64,000 nucleotides of DNA from Laccaria trichodermophora. Taxonomy: Eukaryota; Basidiomycota; Agaricomycetes; Agaricales; Hydnangiaceae. Both the position numbers and the translations under genes were made by a program. Positions 36,340-47,871 of this stretch are shown piece by piece (the first letter of the stretch is position 1; every line of letters starts with the position of its first letter). The notes beneath the pieces are model-generated. The model was not told the origin of the DNA and ran no database searches. It worked only from the letters and a program-made list of their open reading frames with translations. The DNA is taken from the NCBI GenBank assembly GCA_018417955.1, contig JACTVC010000021.1, positions 806,001 to 870,000 on the forward strand, written 5' to 3'.

Positions 36340-36961
36340 GATGTCTATTTTGTGTTGGCAAAGATTTGAATGTTGAAGCTATAAGTCCGCAGACTTTTGA
36401 GAATGTTCGCAAAGAGGCTCTAAGAGTTTCTTAGAGGTCGAGGATTTGCCTTGCGGAGCACAAGAAGTGCAGGTATTTAAGGCCTCGACTGGCTGTGCTG
36501 CGTGCACGCAGTACTGGCTGCGCTTGGGCTATGCTGCACTCGGTACCGAAACGTCAATCTGCGGTACCGCTGCGGCTTTGAAGAAAGCGCCTGCTGTGTT
36601 ATTTTTAGAAACGGAGACATAAGCATTCACAAAAATAGCAAACATACATATCGATACAAGCTGAGGCAGTAATCTATACAAATACCAGCTACGACATACA
36701 GAGGCGAGTCGCGAGAGAGCTCAAATCTGACGGCCATCGACTCGGAAGAGAATACAAAAACGAAAGCTGAGCTGTGGTATTACATAACTAGAATTCTGGT
36801 CAATTCCAAAATGGAAGGTAGAGTAAAAGATTTGAAAATCAGAGAAAACGCGAGGCAGGTACCAAGAACAGTCGGTGGGTAGAAACTCGCAAAAAAAAAA
36901 CAGAAGAAGGGGAGGAGGAAGCGCGCAAAACAAACAAAGCCATCCAAGTTTGATTATAAGT
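36340..36961. other. Possible LTR remnant and 3' flank of the zinc-finger gene
   Basis: The 5' side of the gag fragment (about 36370-36600, minus strand) has a TTAAATACC TATA-like site and could be an LTR remnant. No second LTR is present for comparison. The rest is likely the 3' UTR of the downstream transcription factor. Confidence 0.35.
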
Positions 36962-39712
36962 TCAATATCCACCATCACCCCCATCAGCAGCAAAAAATCC
37001 TCGAGGAGGGGGAGCGCTCATCCTCCTCATCCGCCTACGTTCCGCTAAACTAGCCGCAACCACTCGATCGGCGTGACTCGTCATCGTCAGATTGATATTC
37101 GGCGGGGGGTTGACGTTCGTGATTGATATCGTTGTCTGTGGCCTGTTCCTATCCACTGGGATGCTAACGTTCTTGGAGGACGAGGACGAGGAGGAAGATT
37201 GGACAGGGGCATGATCACGCCAATTGGGAGAAGGCTCGCGCCAACTTGAAGTTTTGATGGACGATGACGAATCGGGCTCTAGCCACACGTGTGTCGATGA
37301 ACTTGGAGGAATAGGATTGAAATTCGCCTCTCCATGGCCCTCCTCCAACCCACCACCACCACTGTACATCCGCTGCACCTTCGCGGTATCCGATTCTAGG
37401 GTATGTGAGGCGACGCGCTTAAAAGAAGGTCGCACTCCGGATCCTCCTTGACTTGTATTTTTATCCACATCCGAACCACTCGCACCACCACCACCACTAT
37501 CCACATCAGCAGAAGGCGACCTGTGCGACGCTGGACTGGCGCTATTACTGCTCCCGGCGTCGTACACACTCAATGCTTGCTGGTGCTGCTGGTGCCTGCC
37601 AAAAGCACCCGCCAATCGACCGTCTCCACCAGGCAAACTGAGCTGACCAGCTCCTTCTCCCCCTCCAGCAAAATGACCAGCACCGCTGAATCTCCCCCAC
37701 GCAGCGACGGGGCTACTCCCCGCGCTGCTCCCACTCTCCGCTGCACGACGGTTTAAACACCTAGGTTGGAGGTTCAACGTTATGGGCGCTTTGTGTGCCA
37801 TCACAGCTGCTTCGTATGAGCGCAGGTCCTCCGTGACTGCTGCATGTGTAGGAGGTTGAACAAGCTCCTGCTGGCGCAGCGTCGTCCGTAGAGACGACTG
37901 GTTCGACGTATTCTGTCCCTGCTGTTGTAGTTGATGGAACCGATCCTTCTCCACCATGGGCGTCTTGTTATTCGGTAGCGACGCAACCCTAGGACGACGA
38001 TAATTGATGGGTGTATGCGCAGCCACACTGCCTCCTCCTCCTCCTTCAGTATTAACAGCATCGGGCCCAGGACCGGTAAGCGGTGTGCGCATATATGCCT
38101 TCCAAATCTCGCGAAGTTCTCGGGTATCCGATTCCCTCAAGGGGGTGGGTACTGCGCCGCTGCTGCTCCCCCCCAATTGTTGTTGTGAGACAGAGTGCGA
38201 CTGATCGCTCCCCAGCTTCATGGGCATAGGCGTCCCGTCCGTGTCGGAAAACTGGTGTTCGCCCAACATGGCGCCCGAAAAAAAGGGCGGGCCGTCCGTT
38301 GACAGCCCTGCAAGGACGTTTGGGTCATCAAGTGACATTGACCCGAATGCAGCTTGAAAGTCGCTGCGCTGATTTTCGGTGAGGCTGTTTATCTACCCAG
38401 AGACAAGGAATGGGTGAATTTTGAGACGTTGGCTTTGAAGGGGACGCACATTGAATGGTATTTGACTCTGGTATTGATCTCCTGCGGTCGACGACGCAGA
38501 TGAAGGGACGTTCGACGACCCCGCATCGCTTCCACTCGCCAGATCCACCGACCCGCGTCGGTCGCGGGAGACTAGCTGTTGATATGATACTGGGTATCCC
38601 ACAGGCATCATTCCAAGTTGTTGATGATGCCGATGCGTGCTCATCAAGTGATTTGCCAGGTCAGCTTCCAAATCCTTATCTATATCACGCGAAGAGGGGA
38701 AGAAGGAGAAAAAACGAAACGAAAATTCAACCAAAGACATTACATGGATTATAGAAATTTACCATGTATGGAATCAGGACCTTGGAACTGATCAGGACGC
38801 TGCTGCTGCTGACTCCACCACGAGCTGGGCAGGGGATCGCTTGCGTAAAACGTTGGACCATCGCTAGCACCAGCTCCAGGCACCCTCAGCGGCGGCTCGG
38901 CCTGGTGTGCGCGGTACTTACTCGCATAATCCTCGCTTGAAGTCGTGGAGCTTGCAAAAGGCGATGGGAAGTTGAATGACTGCGAATACATAGCATCGGC
39001 GGCGATGGGGGCGGATGGGACGGAGGAAGCGGGTGCGGGGCTGAGGACAAAGTCATCTAACGGTTGGTGATAGGCCGGATCCCGAGATGAGGAAGCGGAG
39101 GAAGTGGGTGGGACATTCGCCGGCTTTGGGTTGTGGCCGGGGCCAACGGGCGCGGTTTGTCGGTGAAACTTGACGAAGGTACAGCGGCATTTACGGTGGA
39201 CGCATTTCCCTGTAAAAGAAGCAAGGCGGTTAAGGAAGGGGGACGATAGATCTGAGATGAATCTGTAAAATGTATGCGGCTCACCACAGGGATTGCTACC
39301 ATCGCAGGGAAGACTCGATTGGACGCACTGGTCACATGCTTGCTTGGATGTTGTCGCGCGAGAGGCGGACGTGGAGCCCTTTCGCCGTGAGCCTGTGTTG
39401 ACGAGTGGCTTTTCGTTGGAGTGGCATTTGTTTATGTGTCGCGAGAGCAGATCACTAGCAGAACACAAGTCAGCATGGAATGGAAGAGATAGTGTGACCC
39501 ACCTTCTCGCGAATTGATCCCCACAGTATTGACATCTATAAGGCCTGTCGCCGGTATCTACATGGGAAAATTGGTGGGTGTTCTGTGGGGCTCCGTGCTC
39601 CAAAAAGGGTAGGGGCGCGAAGGTGAGACTTACGGGAGCGCATGTGGCGAGCAACATGTTGTGGACGAGTAAACGTGGCCTGGCAAACGGGACATTTGTG
39701 GTCTCCGCCCAT
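36962..39712 (-). CDS. Dual C2H2 / Zn2Cys6 transcription factor
   Basis: Six exons join in frame. The N-terminus MGGDHKCPVCQATFTRPQHV opens the first C2H2 finger, a second finger runs CQYCGDQFARSDLLSRHINKC across two introns, and a fungal binuclear cluster follows: CDQCVQSSLPCDGSNPCGKC with the last ligands in VHRKCRC, spacing C-x2-C-x6-C-x5-C-x2-C-x6-C. The rest is long, Ser/Gln/Gly-rich and disordered. One recognisable island is RESDTRELREIWKAYMRTPL, which recurs in basidiomycete relatives. All zinc ligands are present, so DNA binding is likely, and the protein should be nuclear. ATG 39712 starts the conserved MGGDHKCP; an upstream ATG at 39860 lacks an acceptor that would join it. Targets are unknown. 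Confidence 0.87.
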
Positions 39713-40997
39713 AGTAGCGTTGAGAAGAAGAAAGAATGACGACGTTGTAGCTCTTACATACCTAAAAAATCCCTCTGCTTTCTGAACCGACGTCACTCTC
39801 CCACGACCCTTGACAACACCGTCATTCCTTCCATTCGTTCTTAAATCAGAAAGTACTGCCATTTCATTTGTACCCTGTAACTAAAACATCGTTTCAAGTC
39901 CTTATAGATATTGACCACCGACGACGCAGACATCCTCACATTCACCCTGTTGACGCACCCTGTTTACGACAGATGGTGGCGGAGATCAAACCACTAAACG
40001 ATCGAATGACGTCAGTATCCCAGAAATGGGGTTGGAAAGTCGCGCTTCAGTCAAAAAACGGGGTGACGCACCTCGGTGCAGCAACCGGCGTAAAAACTTC
40101 CGCTTTCGACCTATACACAGACACGCATACATTAGCTTTTTACCCCATACATGCCGCCCAGAACGCGCGACAAATAACTGGCCGCCAAGACATGAAAGAT
40201 TAAAGATAGAATGTATCAGAAAGAGGGAAGCGAAGAAACGCCCAAAAAAGCCTTAGCCAGCATCAATCCTTCGGGATCTTTCACGAACCGAAAAGAGATC
40301 CGATGGGAAAGATTGGGAGCCGAGCAAGGAAAATGAATAACGAAACAAAGGCACCAGGTATGTCGCAGCATACAAGAAAAACATTTTGGTTGAATGTGAA
40401 TGCACTGAATCAGAGAGGTTTCAAAGCACTTATCACAGCGGAAAGCAGTGTCAGGAAAAGCCAACACTTCTTCGTGATGTGATGATGAGAAAAACAATCG
40501 CCTGTGCGATACCAACACGTGTAAAGCTTCTTTTCCCTCAGCATGAGGAGAAAGCAAGGTAAATCAAGCCCCAGAGAACGGTATGAGTTCTGGTAACACT
40601 CCGCGGCGACAGGAAGGCGCCGCCCAGAGTAAAACAGAGTATGACATGGCGTGAATCGCTCATCTGACATTGACATTGAGTTTATGCCAGAGAAGACTTA
40701 GCCGGAACCGAGAAAAGTCAAAGCAAAGAACATAGAAAAGGACAAAGAAGAAAAAGAAGCATGAATAAAGTGGGCCAACAAAGGAAACAACTTGGCCATA
40801 TAAAGAAAAAAGACACACAAGGAAATCAGAAATGGGACATAGCGTCATCAGCAGATCGGTCTTGATGGAAAAATGACGTCGAAGCATGACAACGTCTTGC
40901 GCAACACGCATACAACCAGAGTCATCCATGACGATAACAAGAAGGACGATAATACATAGAACACGAGAAAACAAGGACAAAAGAAACGGGAGAACAC
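39713..40997. other. Intergenic; expected to hold the last exon of urate oxidase
   Basis: The minus-strand frame that continues from the urate oxidase exon becomes a hydrophobic, T-rich read-through. I could not find the expected C-terminal exon (EVF..PSGLI..). The right part is the promoter side of the zinc-finger gene. Confidence 0.4.
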
Positions 40998-42384
40998 TCA
41001 ACGGAGTCAGATTGTCTACCCCGATGTACCTCATATCGACGGGGATGTAGTGCTTGTTTGGAAGGGTATACGTCACGGTTTGGATATGAGCATTCTCTGC
41101 GATAATCCGTTGGGCCATCTTGTAGAGGGTTGCCTGACGAAGGTCATACGCAATTAGTGATAAGCTTGGGGATGACAGAACTATAGAGGAAATGAATGAC
41201 GAATGAGATAATGGGCGCAGAGAAATTAAACACAGAAGTGAATCAGTATTACGAGATCCATACAACCGGAGAAGAGAACTCGACGGAAGAACCGAAAAAC
41301 AACGCCGATCCCAGAAAACCCCGACAAGTAAACGCCCAAACAAAAGGTTATCTCGCAAATCCACTCACCTGAACACTAGCACTCTCATCCTCCGCGAAAA
41401 CCTCCAACGTCACCCTCCTAGCCCTTCCCGGAACCTCCTCATCCCACACACCTCCACTCTCTACCGATTCAGGAGCCACAAACTCCAGTTTCCCCTCATC
41501 CACGGGCGTCTTTAACGCGATCTCAGAGAACGTATACTCCAGATCCACAGAAGTCGAAAAAATGCGGTCATCCACCTCGACAAGGGTTGTATATTCATCC
41601 CGGATGAAGCCTTCGAATTTGGATCCGGTGGATTTCAGGACTGATCATCGGAAATCAGTGACTAGGAGCAGATGGGGAGAGGAGAAAACTTAGTGACTGA
41701 AAGCCCACAAACCTAACAAATCACTAATCCCAGCACTAACCCTCCCCACCAACTTATCTTTCCCCTTCGACGCATCAACCTCAACCTTGACGACCCTCTT
41801 ATCATCACCATCCCGATAAAACGCATGTGGGTGTTCCTTCAAGGTGCCCTTCTCAACAATGGGTATCCGAGCCCATCGGAGCTGCTCGATAGTTACGAAT
41901 GCCTTGTGGATGTGTGCGTATTTGGAGACGAAGAACGTTCCTAGGTGGAGTGCGAATTTCTCGGGGTTGAGGATGTAAGGTGAGACTTTCGCTAGGTCTG
42001 GTTTTGGGAGGGCAGTCAATTGGAAGATGCGATGAGTAGGTGGTTGGAGGGACGTACAATATGTTATATTCTTAACTGGAATCGTGATGACCTGTCAGTC
42101 CACAGCGGCGAGTGACGCGTGTCAATGAGATAAGGACTCGCTGGAATCAGTGGCCACCACGACAGAGTTATCAGCTTCGGTGTAGCTTCCAACATTATTT
42201 CGTCAGTTATCCATTTCGGTGAAGGAGACGTGGCAGACCTAGATTCGAGATCGCCCTCCAACAACGCCTCGACGTTGTATTCAACTATATGCTGCCATTT
42301 GTCTTGTCTTACGATCCGGAAGACGCGCACTTTGGTCTTTCCGTATCTTGCGGCTGTTAGAGATGAGAGAGGTGTATTGGGCAT
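40998..42384 (-). CDS. uaZ: Urate oxidase (uricase); last exon not located
   Basis: It oxidises urate to 5-hydroxyisourate in purine catabolism, normally in peroxisomes. Six exons join in frame. Blocks in order: LTAARYGKTKVRVFRIVR (catalytic Lys), YTEADNSVVVATDSIKN (catalytic Thr), FFVSKYAHIHKAFV, FYRDGDDKRVVKVEVD, the substrate pocket STGSKFEGFIRDEYTTL (Phe, Arg), ESASVQATLYKM (Val-Gln), and TLPNKHYIPVDM (Asn, His). Every active-site residue I can place is present. One intron (42141-42076) has a GC donor and AG acceptor; only that choice gives the conserved TDSIKNITY. After NLTP a GTGTTC donor is likely, but the final exon with the usual PSGLI and peroxisomal tail was not found. Confidence 0.92.
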
Positions 42385-42405
42385 GGTGGGGAAGAAATGA
42401 TGAAG

Positions 42406-42470
42406 GATAATTAGAGGCGAGGGGACGTTATAAGATAGCGCTAAGATAACGGATACCCGGCCCGATTATC
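42406..42470 (-). promoter_or_regulatory. GATA-site cluster upstream of urate oxidase
   Basis: GATA cores at 42406, 42434, 42445 and 42452, plus an inverted TATC at 42467, lie 22-86 nt upstream of the start codon. Nitrogen-catabolite GATA factors (AreA/NIT2 type) control uricase genes in other fungi, so this cluster is a plausible nitrogen-control site. Confidence 0.5.
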
Positions 42471-42639
42471 AACACTGGCAACTTAAGGCACACCGTTATA
42501 CACGCGGTCATGCATCTAAAAAATTGGTTTGCCTTGAGTTAGGCAAATTTCTTTGTGACTCAAACTTAGAGTCACTGGCAGCACCAAGTTGGTCCAAGGC
42601 ACACGGCAAAATTCGTACTAATCTTTGATAACAAGTATG

Positions 42640-45520
42640 TAGTTGGATTTAATCCTCAATTGACTTCATCAAGGTGTGATGAGGTCGCAAAAAGTGGTCA
42701 GATGTCATGCAATGGTTCAAGTTTCCGATGTTGTAGAAATGGGTCCATCAAATTATTTCCTGCGTCTGAAAATTGGCGCCGTTCTATTACACTCTGTTAT
42801 CGGGCAACGTTCGGAGTTCGCGAAGTTCAGTATCCACAGCGTGAATAATATCAGAGGACGCATCTCACCTATCTAAATTTGGCACCTCTTTACTTCTCAT
42901 TTTTATGTCTGGGTTACTATGTGTCATTGTTCGTTCTTCATCAACGTTCGGCGTTTCTGGTTTGTCTATAGCTTCGCGAAACCCAGCAGCCCCTACCCCT
43001 CTAAAAAATAGGATGGACAGAAGAGTCCCTTGTGTTTAAAGATATCTCAGTATGAGGACAATGGCGGGAGTGAAACGACGTACCAAGAACCCCGAACGCA
43101 AAAGAGGTCCACTGAGCAGCTTTGTAGCTTACGATCGGGTCCCTTCCGTGTCTATGAAGGTCGACCCGATTGAAGACGACTGTAGTGGTCGCCACGCCCA
43201 GAGCTGTTCCCAACTACAGTGCACGACTAGTCAGTAAAATCCAAGTATAGATCGTTTATCTATACCTGAGTCATGGTCAAGAACAAAGCGCCAGCAACGC
43301 TCTGCTCATAAGGCATCGAAATTTTCGCTATAAATAATGTTCCAGTGGCAAAAACAAAGTCAGCGCCCATCACCGATATTACCGACGCTGGGAATGTGAA
43401 GGCCCAATATGATGCGCGGGGGTTGATTAACGCGAAGAGGAGACAAGCGACTGCGGTAGCGCCAGTACCAATAGCTGCGAATGTGCCACAGGGTGAGATG
43501 TGAAATGCGGTTTACGACGGATGCATACCAGTGAGGTAGATGACGGGGACGCGCGCAGCCATGATGCCTACGAAGGTGTTGCAGAGCAGGCCAGATACTA
43601 CCATGGGGAGAAATCGGACGACGGATTGTATAACCGACAATTGGAGGTAGTTTTGAAAGTATAGCTATCCGAGAAATCAAATCAGCGTTTTTGTAAAGTG
43701 AGCATGGAGTAAATACCTGAACCCAGAAAATCCAAGACAGAAAAGCAGCCCAGTTGACAAACCCAATGATCATCATAGCAGCGAACCTCCCTTCTCCGCG
43801 TTTCCACAACGAGGGTTTGATCAAAGGTGGAGGTGTAAGCGTGGAATGCACCGCGTTGGGGTCATCTTGCACCTTTTCAAGGTATCGTTGCCATATGACA
43901 AACAATACTAAGAGAAGAACGCTTAATATTATAAGTGCAATGATATCTGTTGAGCACGGATAAGTTGATCGAACCACGGGAAAACAATTAAGGCATGCGT
44001 ACATGGCGTGGCCCACTTCTTCGGTGCTAGCTCTCCCTGGCTGAGGACGAATACAATAAGCACCAATCCCGCAGTGACCGAGAAAGCGCCCAGCCAGTCA
44101 ATGCGTTTATCAGGGTCACACGAGGGTACGTCCGGATCGATGGAGATTAAACCGCCGACAAAGCAGAGGACGGTGAGGCCTGTCATCAAGTAGAAAGGGG
44201 CGCGCCATGTTTTACTATTCAAATGATTATTCATATTGAGCGGAGAATTGGAAAATGGACGCACGCGGTGTATTGTGTTAGAATGCCCCCTACGACTGTT
44301 CCGACGACGCCTCCGAGGGGAGCACCCGCTGAAAAAGTAGCGAACGCCAAGGACCGTGCGCGAGATGGCGGGAAAGCGTCAGCGAGGATTCCAAGCTACG
44401 AGAACTTCAGTTATGGGAGATATCTCTTCAAATTAGTTAGACGAACTGAGGCGGGTAGAATGGCTGCAGAGCCTATGCCCTGGATTCCACGAATGATGTC
44501 GAGACTGATGACATCTGTTGGCGAGGGGATAACTTGTCAGAAATTAGGATAGATGGTCTCAGAGCGTACGCAACTAACCATGTTGGAACGAACACGCTAG
44601 AGTAAAGATAGCGAGGAAAAGGGATCCACATAGAAAAACTTTCTTCCTCCCATAGAGGTCCGCGACTCGACCGAATACAAGAAGTAGGCAACCCTATGGT
44701 GGAATAATCAGCAGGGCGTCAAGAACATAGTAGGAGATCTTACAGAACTAAGGGCGTACGCGGACACCAGCCATTGTAGCTCATTTTCTTGCAGGTGGAA
44801 TTCCTTACCAATCGTTGGCAAGGTCATGGTTATGGACGTACTTCCCGCAGTCTAATATCAAAGGCGTAAGTTGGATGGCCCTCATGATAGTCCCGGGATG
44901 TCCCACATTCACGATCATACCCAAGGTCATGGTGACGATCAAAAGAACAGATTTGAAAGCGCTCCTCGCTGGTAATGTCGGTAGCTGTGAAGGCAGATCC
45001 AATTCGACGTCCTCTTTCTCAGATGGAGGTCTTTTCAGCTCTCCCGCATCACTAGTGTCCATCGAAACCTAATCGGATGTCCTGGATAGTTCGAAAAATG
45101 CAGCCTTGATGGCCCACAAGTGGTATATAGGTATTGGTGATGATTTCGAAAGGAAGGTGTCGAACCTTTAAATAGTCAACGCTGACAAAATAGCCACGCT
45201 GGACATGCCCCGATATACGGAATTAGTACAGTAGGCCGCACGCCAACACTGACCTGAAGTTCAACCATGTCATCATTTATCGGGTTGCTCGGTGTGCGAG
45301 TCTCGCTGACGCAAACTCGTACCTTCTTACAACTCCAATGTTTGGCACATTTTACTTTTCCCACTTTCTTCGACCCGACTACTCGTCGGCACGAGCAAAA
45401 AGCCAATATTTACAGTTGTCAAGTTTAGTGGCGAGCTGAAATGCAACGGTTTGACTTTGACTTCGGCAGCATGAGACAAGCATCCAGGCGCAAAGCTCAG
45501 GTCCGTGGGGAGGGCTTCAA
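42640..45520. repeat. Tandem duplication unit 1 (MFS gene plus flanks)
   Basis: Pairs with 47690-51320 as a direct repeat. Similarity covers the MFS gene, about 450 bp of promoter and about 200 bp of 3' flank, and fades near 45520 (matching about 51320). Confidence 0.8.
42864..45062 (-). CDS. MFS drug:H+ antiporter, ATR1-like DHA2 family, copy 1
   Basis: Members of this family export toxic compounds using the proton gradient at the plasma membrane. From MDTSDAGELKRPP the exons give SVLLIVTMTLGMIVN, TLPTIGKEFHLQENELQWL, the MFS signature GRVADLYGRKKVFLCG, GIQGIGSAAILPAS, KTWRAPFYLMTGLTVL, then KKWATP, WKRGEGRFAAMMIIGF, SYWAFTFPASVISVMGADF, ISMPYEQSVAGALFLTM, GTALGVATTTVVFNR, and a hydrophilic tail ending EVPNLDR. 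About 12-14 membrane segments are expected. Introns are short and all joins keep the frame. The gene is nearly identical in structure to copy 2 at 48613-50832, so the pair arose by a recent tandem duplication. Confidence 0.88.
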
Positions 45521-46149
45521 GGCTGCCCTGCAAAATTTTGCATACTGATTCGGACAACTGGCCAGTTTTCCGGAAGTACTTAGGATTGGCAAGCCAGATC
45601 ACTGTTGGAAGGTGATGACTAAAAATACGCAGCTGAGTCATGCTCATGACTCGACTTCCACGTGATGCGGTAAAAAACAAAAATCACTCCGGTAATCTTG
45701 CTCCAGTCCAACTCCAGTCTTCCAGACGTCGCGTTATATAGTCATCTCTGCAGAAGGTTCCGAATTTCGAGAGTCTGAACCGCCGCCGAACCGCCTGTCC
45801 GCTGTCTGGTTCGCACGGCACCTGCCGCCACCAAACACGGTCACGAGCCTCTTCACCTTTGCGCCAACTTTGCGCCGTTCGTGCGTCGAGACTTGACAGT
45901 CACTGTGGACCTTCTAGTGTTATCTGCTAAGTTTCCACTACAAACCCTAACATATGTGCCAGCAATCCAGTGTTACGCTCAACCCGCGACCCTCATCGCC
46001 AACGCGAACCTTCGTGACCAGCTTGGCTTCGATTAGAAAGGTGCTGATGGCAGCGACGTACGCTCCTTTCGTTCTGTTCAATGAAAATGCTGACCATCTT
46101 CTAGTGGCCTCACAATACCGGCCCAATACTCACATATCTAGCATCTTGC
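45063..46149. other. Intergenic; duplicated MFS promoter, then unique sequence
   Basis: Up to about 45520 the sequence matches the region upstream of MFS copy 2. Beyond that no gene is supported until the AA9 remnant; the missing N-terminal part of that gene may lie here in unrecognisable form. Confidence 0.45.
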
Positions 46150-46945
46150 GGGTCGATGACCTGTGACAAGTTTGATGCACAAACCACCAATGGTTTAAGA
46201 TCCACCAAGTACGTCGTGCTCCTGGCTCTAAGTTTCTCCCGAGTTGCGCTAACGATCCTCGCTTATGTACAACAGTGTCCGGCTCCCTCCCAAGCATACA
46301 ACTCCCATCCAACCTCGCCAGGAAACTACCTCGTCTGCCACGAAATCATCGCTCTCCATATCGCTCTCCATCTCGCCACATCACTCAGCGGTGCAGAGTT
46401 CTATCCCGCCTGTTTGCAGCTCACGGTTGGCGCATCGGGCACTGGAGTTCCTGACCCTTCGGGGTTGGTCAGTTTGCCAGGCGCGTACAGACAACAACTC
46501 TGGCATCTTTGATTCCCAGGTGTTCGATGCCAGTGCACCATACACCTCCCCGGTTCTCCTGTCGCTTCATTCGTGAACGGTGGCACTTCCACTCCTGTTA
46601 ACGCAACCACGACCACATCCTCAACGGCAACGGCAACCCAAACTCGTGGTGCCACTGGGACGTCGACGACCTCCAAGGGGAAGATGGGCAAGCTCAAGAA
46701 GGGCAAGTCTGCCTCTTCGTCGGTCGTTCCATCGGCCTGCTCGGCGGCAGCCAGTGCCATCACCACCGACATGTACCCCGACACTTCAGCAGGGTCATGC
46801 GCAAACTTGCGCTCGGCCGCAGCATCTAAAACGCCTCTGGTTACGACACCCCACGACATGCATGCCTGTGATTATGACTGCTGTTTAGATCCCGCCTTGT
46901 GTTGTATTCATACTGAGTCATTCATATTGTGGGTTGTATAGTACA
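46150..46945 (+). pseudogene. AA9 lytic polysaccharide monooxygenase remnant
   Basis: AA9 enzymes cleave cellulose oxidatively with a copper ion held by the N-terminal His and a second His. Here the second-His region GNYLVCHEIIALHIA is clear, followed by GAEFYPACLQLTV, PSGLVSLPGAY, GIFDSQVFDASAPYT and a Ser/Thr-rich linker with KMGKLKKGKSASSS. These pieces sit in different frames. Small deletions are needed near 46190 (WFKI region), 46321 (before PGNY), 46488 (after PGAY) and 46547 (after APYT). The N-terminal copper-binding His and signal peptide were not found. I infer an inactivated gene, stranded between the two MFS copies. Confidence 0.65.
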
Positions 46946-47871
46946 TTGCTATCATTGCAATAGAAAATCGGTCGCTCGTTCTTGATGTTGGCACGGACGC
47001 GAAGTTCACTCTTCAAGTACGGTTACTGAGATTTAATGGAAGCATCGTTTATACATACTCAAGTTTTGTGGGATCCTGGTGGCTACCTCTGGGGGGACCT
47101 GGTCGCCAACAGTTGCGATAGTGGTAGATGTTATTCTGGCACTAAATTATAAAATACCAAAAGATGTACATGTGATGATGTGCCTTAGGCGGACAGGTGG
47201 ATCGGCGGATCGGCGGATCGGCGGATCGGCGGATCGGCGGATCGGCGGCAGTTCGGACTCTCGAAATGCGGAACGTCCTCCATTAGCCTCGCTACCAGTT
47301 CGTTCGGTGGTGATCACGATTTGTTTGTCTCATGTTGTGGCTTTGTTGTGGCTTCAAACATCAGGCGGAGAGTGAAAGGCAAGAACGTAGCCTGCGGAGT
47401 TTGAAAGAAACGGTTGGTCACGAGCCTAGTCCTCCATCTCTGCGTCAGGTGTTGAAAATGTGCTTACAAGATAAGTTATTTATTCTATAACGCCGTCTGG
47501 CGGTAGGCCGCATGGCCCGGCTGCCCGCTACAGTGGGTTTCTCTTTTTTTTTTTTTTCAGTGGTGACGCAATATTTTAGTAGTTTTTCAGACCTGCTGGT
47601 GCCTTATTAGTATCAGACCCCTACTTATTCGTATTATAGCCAAATTCTGCATTTTTATGCGACCCCAGAGCTGCCCCAGAGGATAGATAGTCACTATAAT
47701 TCGCCAAATGTTGTGCAATGCCATCTGATGCAGTAGAAATAGGTCCATCGCGTTTTTTGCTTCATCTGAAAATCGGCACTGTTCGATTATACTTTTGATA
47801 TTAGGAAATTCAAGGTGGGTTATGCTAAGCATTTACAGCCTGAATTATATCACAAGACACAACCGAGCAAA
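46946..47871. other. Intergenic; octamer repeat and start of duplication unit 2
   Basis: Contains the GGATCGGC array, a poly-T run near 47543-47560 and, from about 47690, the duplicated 3' flank of the MFS gene. No gene supported. Confidence 0.5.
47199..47246. repeat. Perfect octamer repeat, six GGATCGGC units
   Basis: Six uninterrupted 8-bp units. The period of 8 is not a multiple of 3, so it is unlikely to be selected as coding sequence. Confidence 0.97.

Noticed and set aside
40660..40997. Hydrophobic C-terminal tail on urate oxidase
   Set aside because: The frame runs through a likely donor into T-rich sequence unlike any uricase; it is probably intron read-through.
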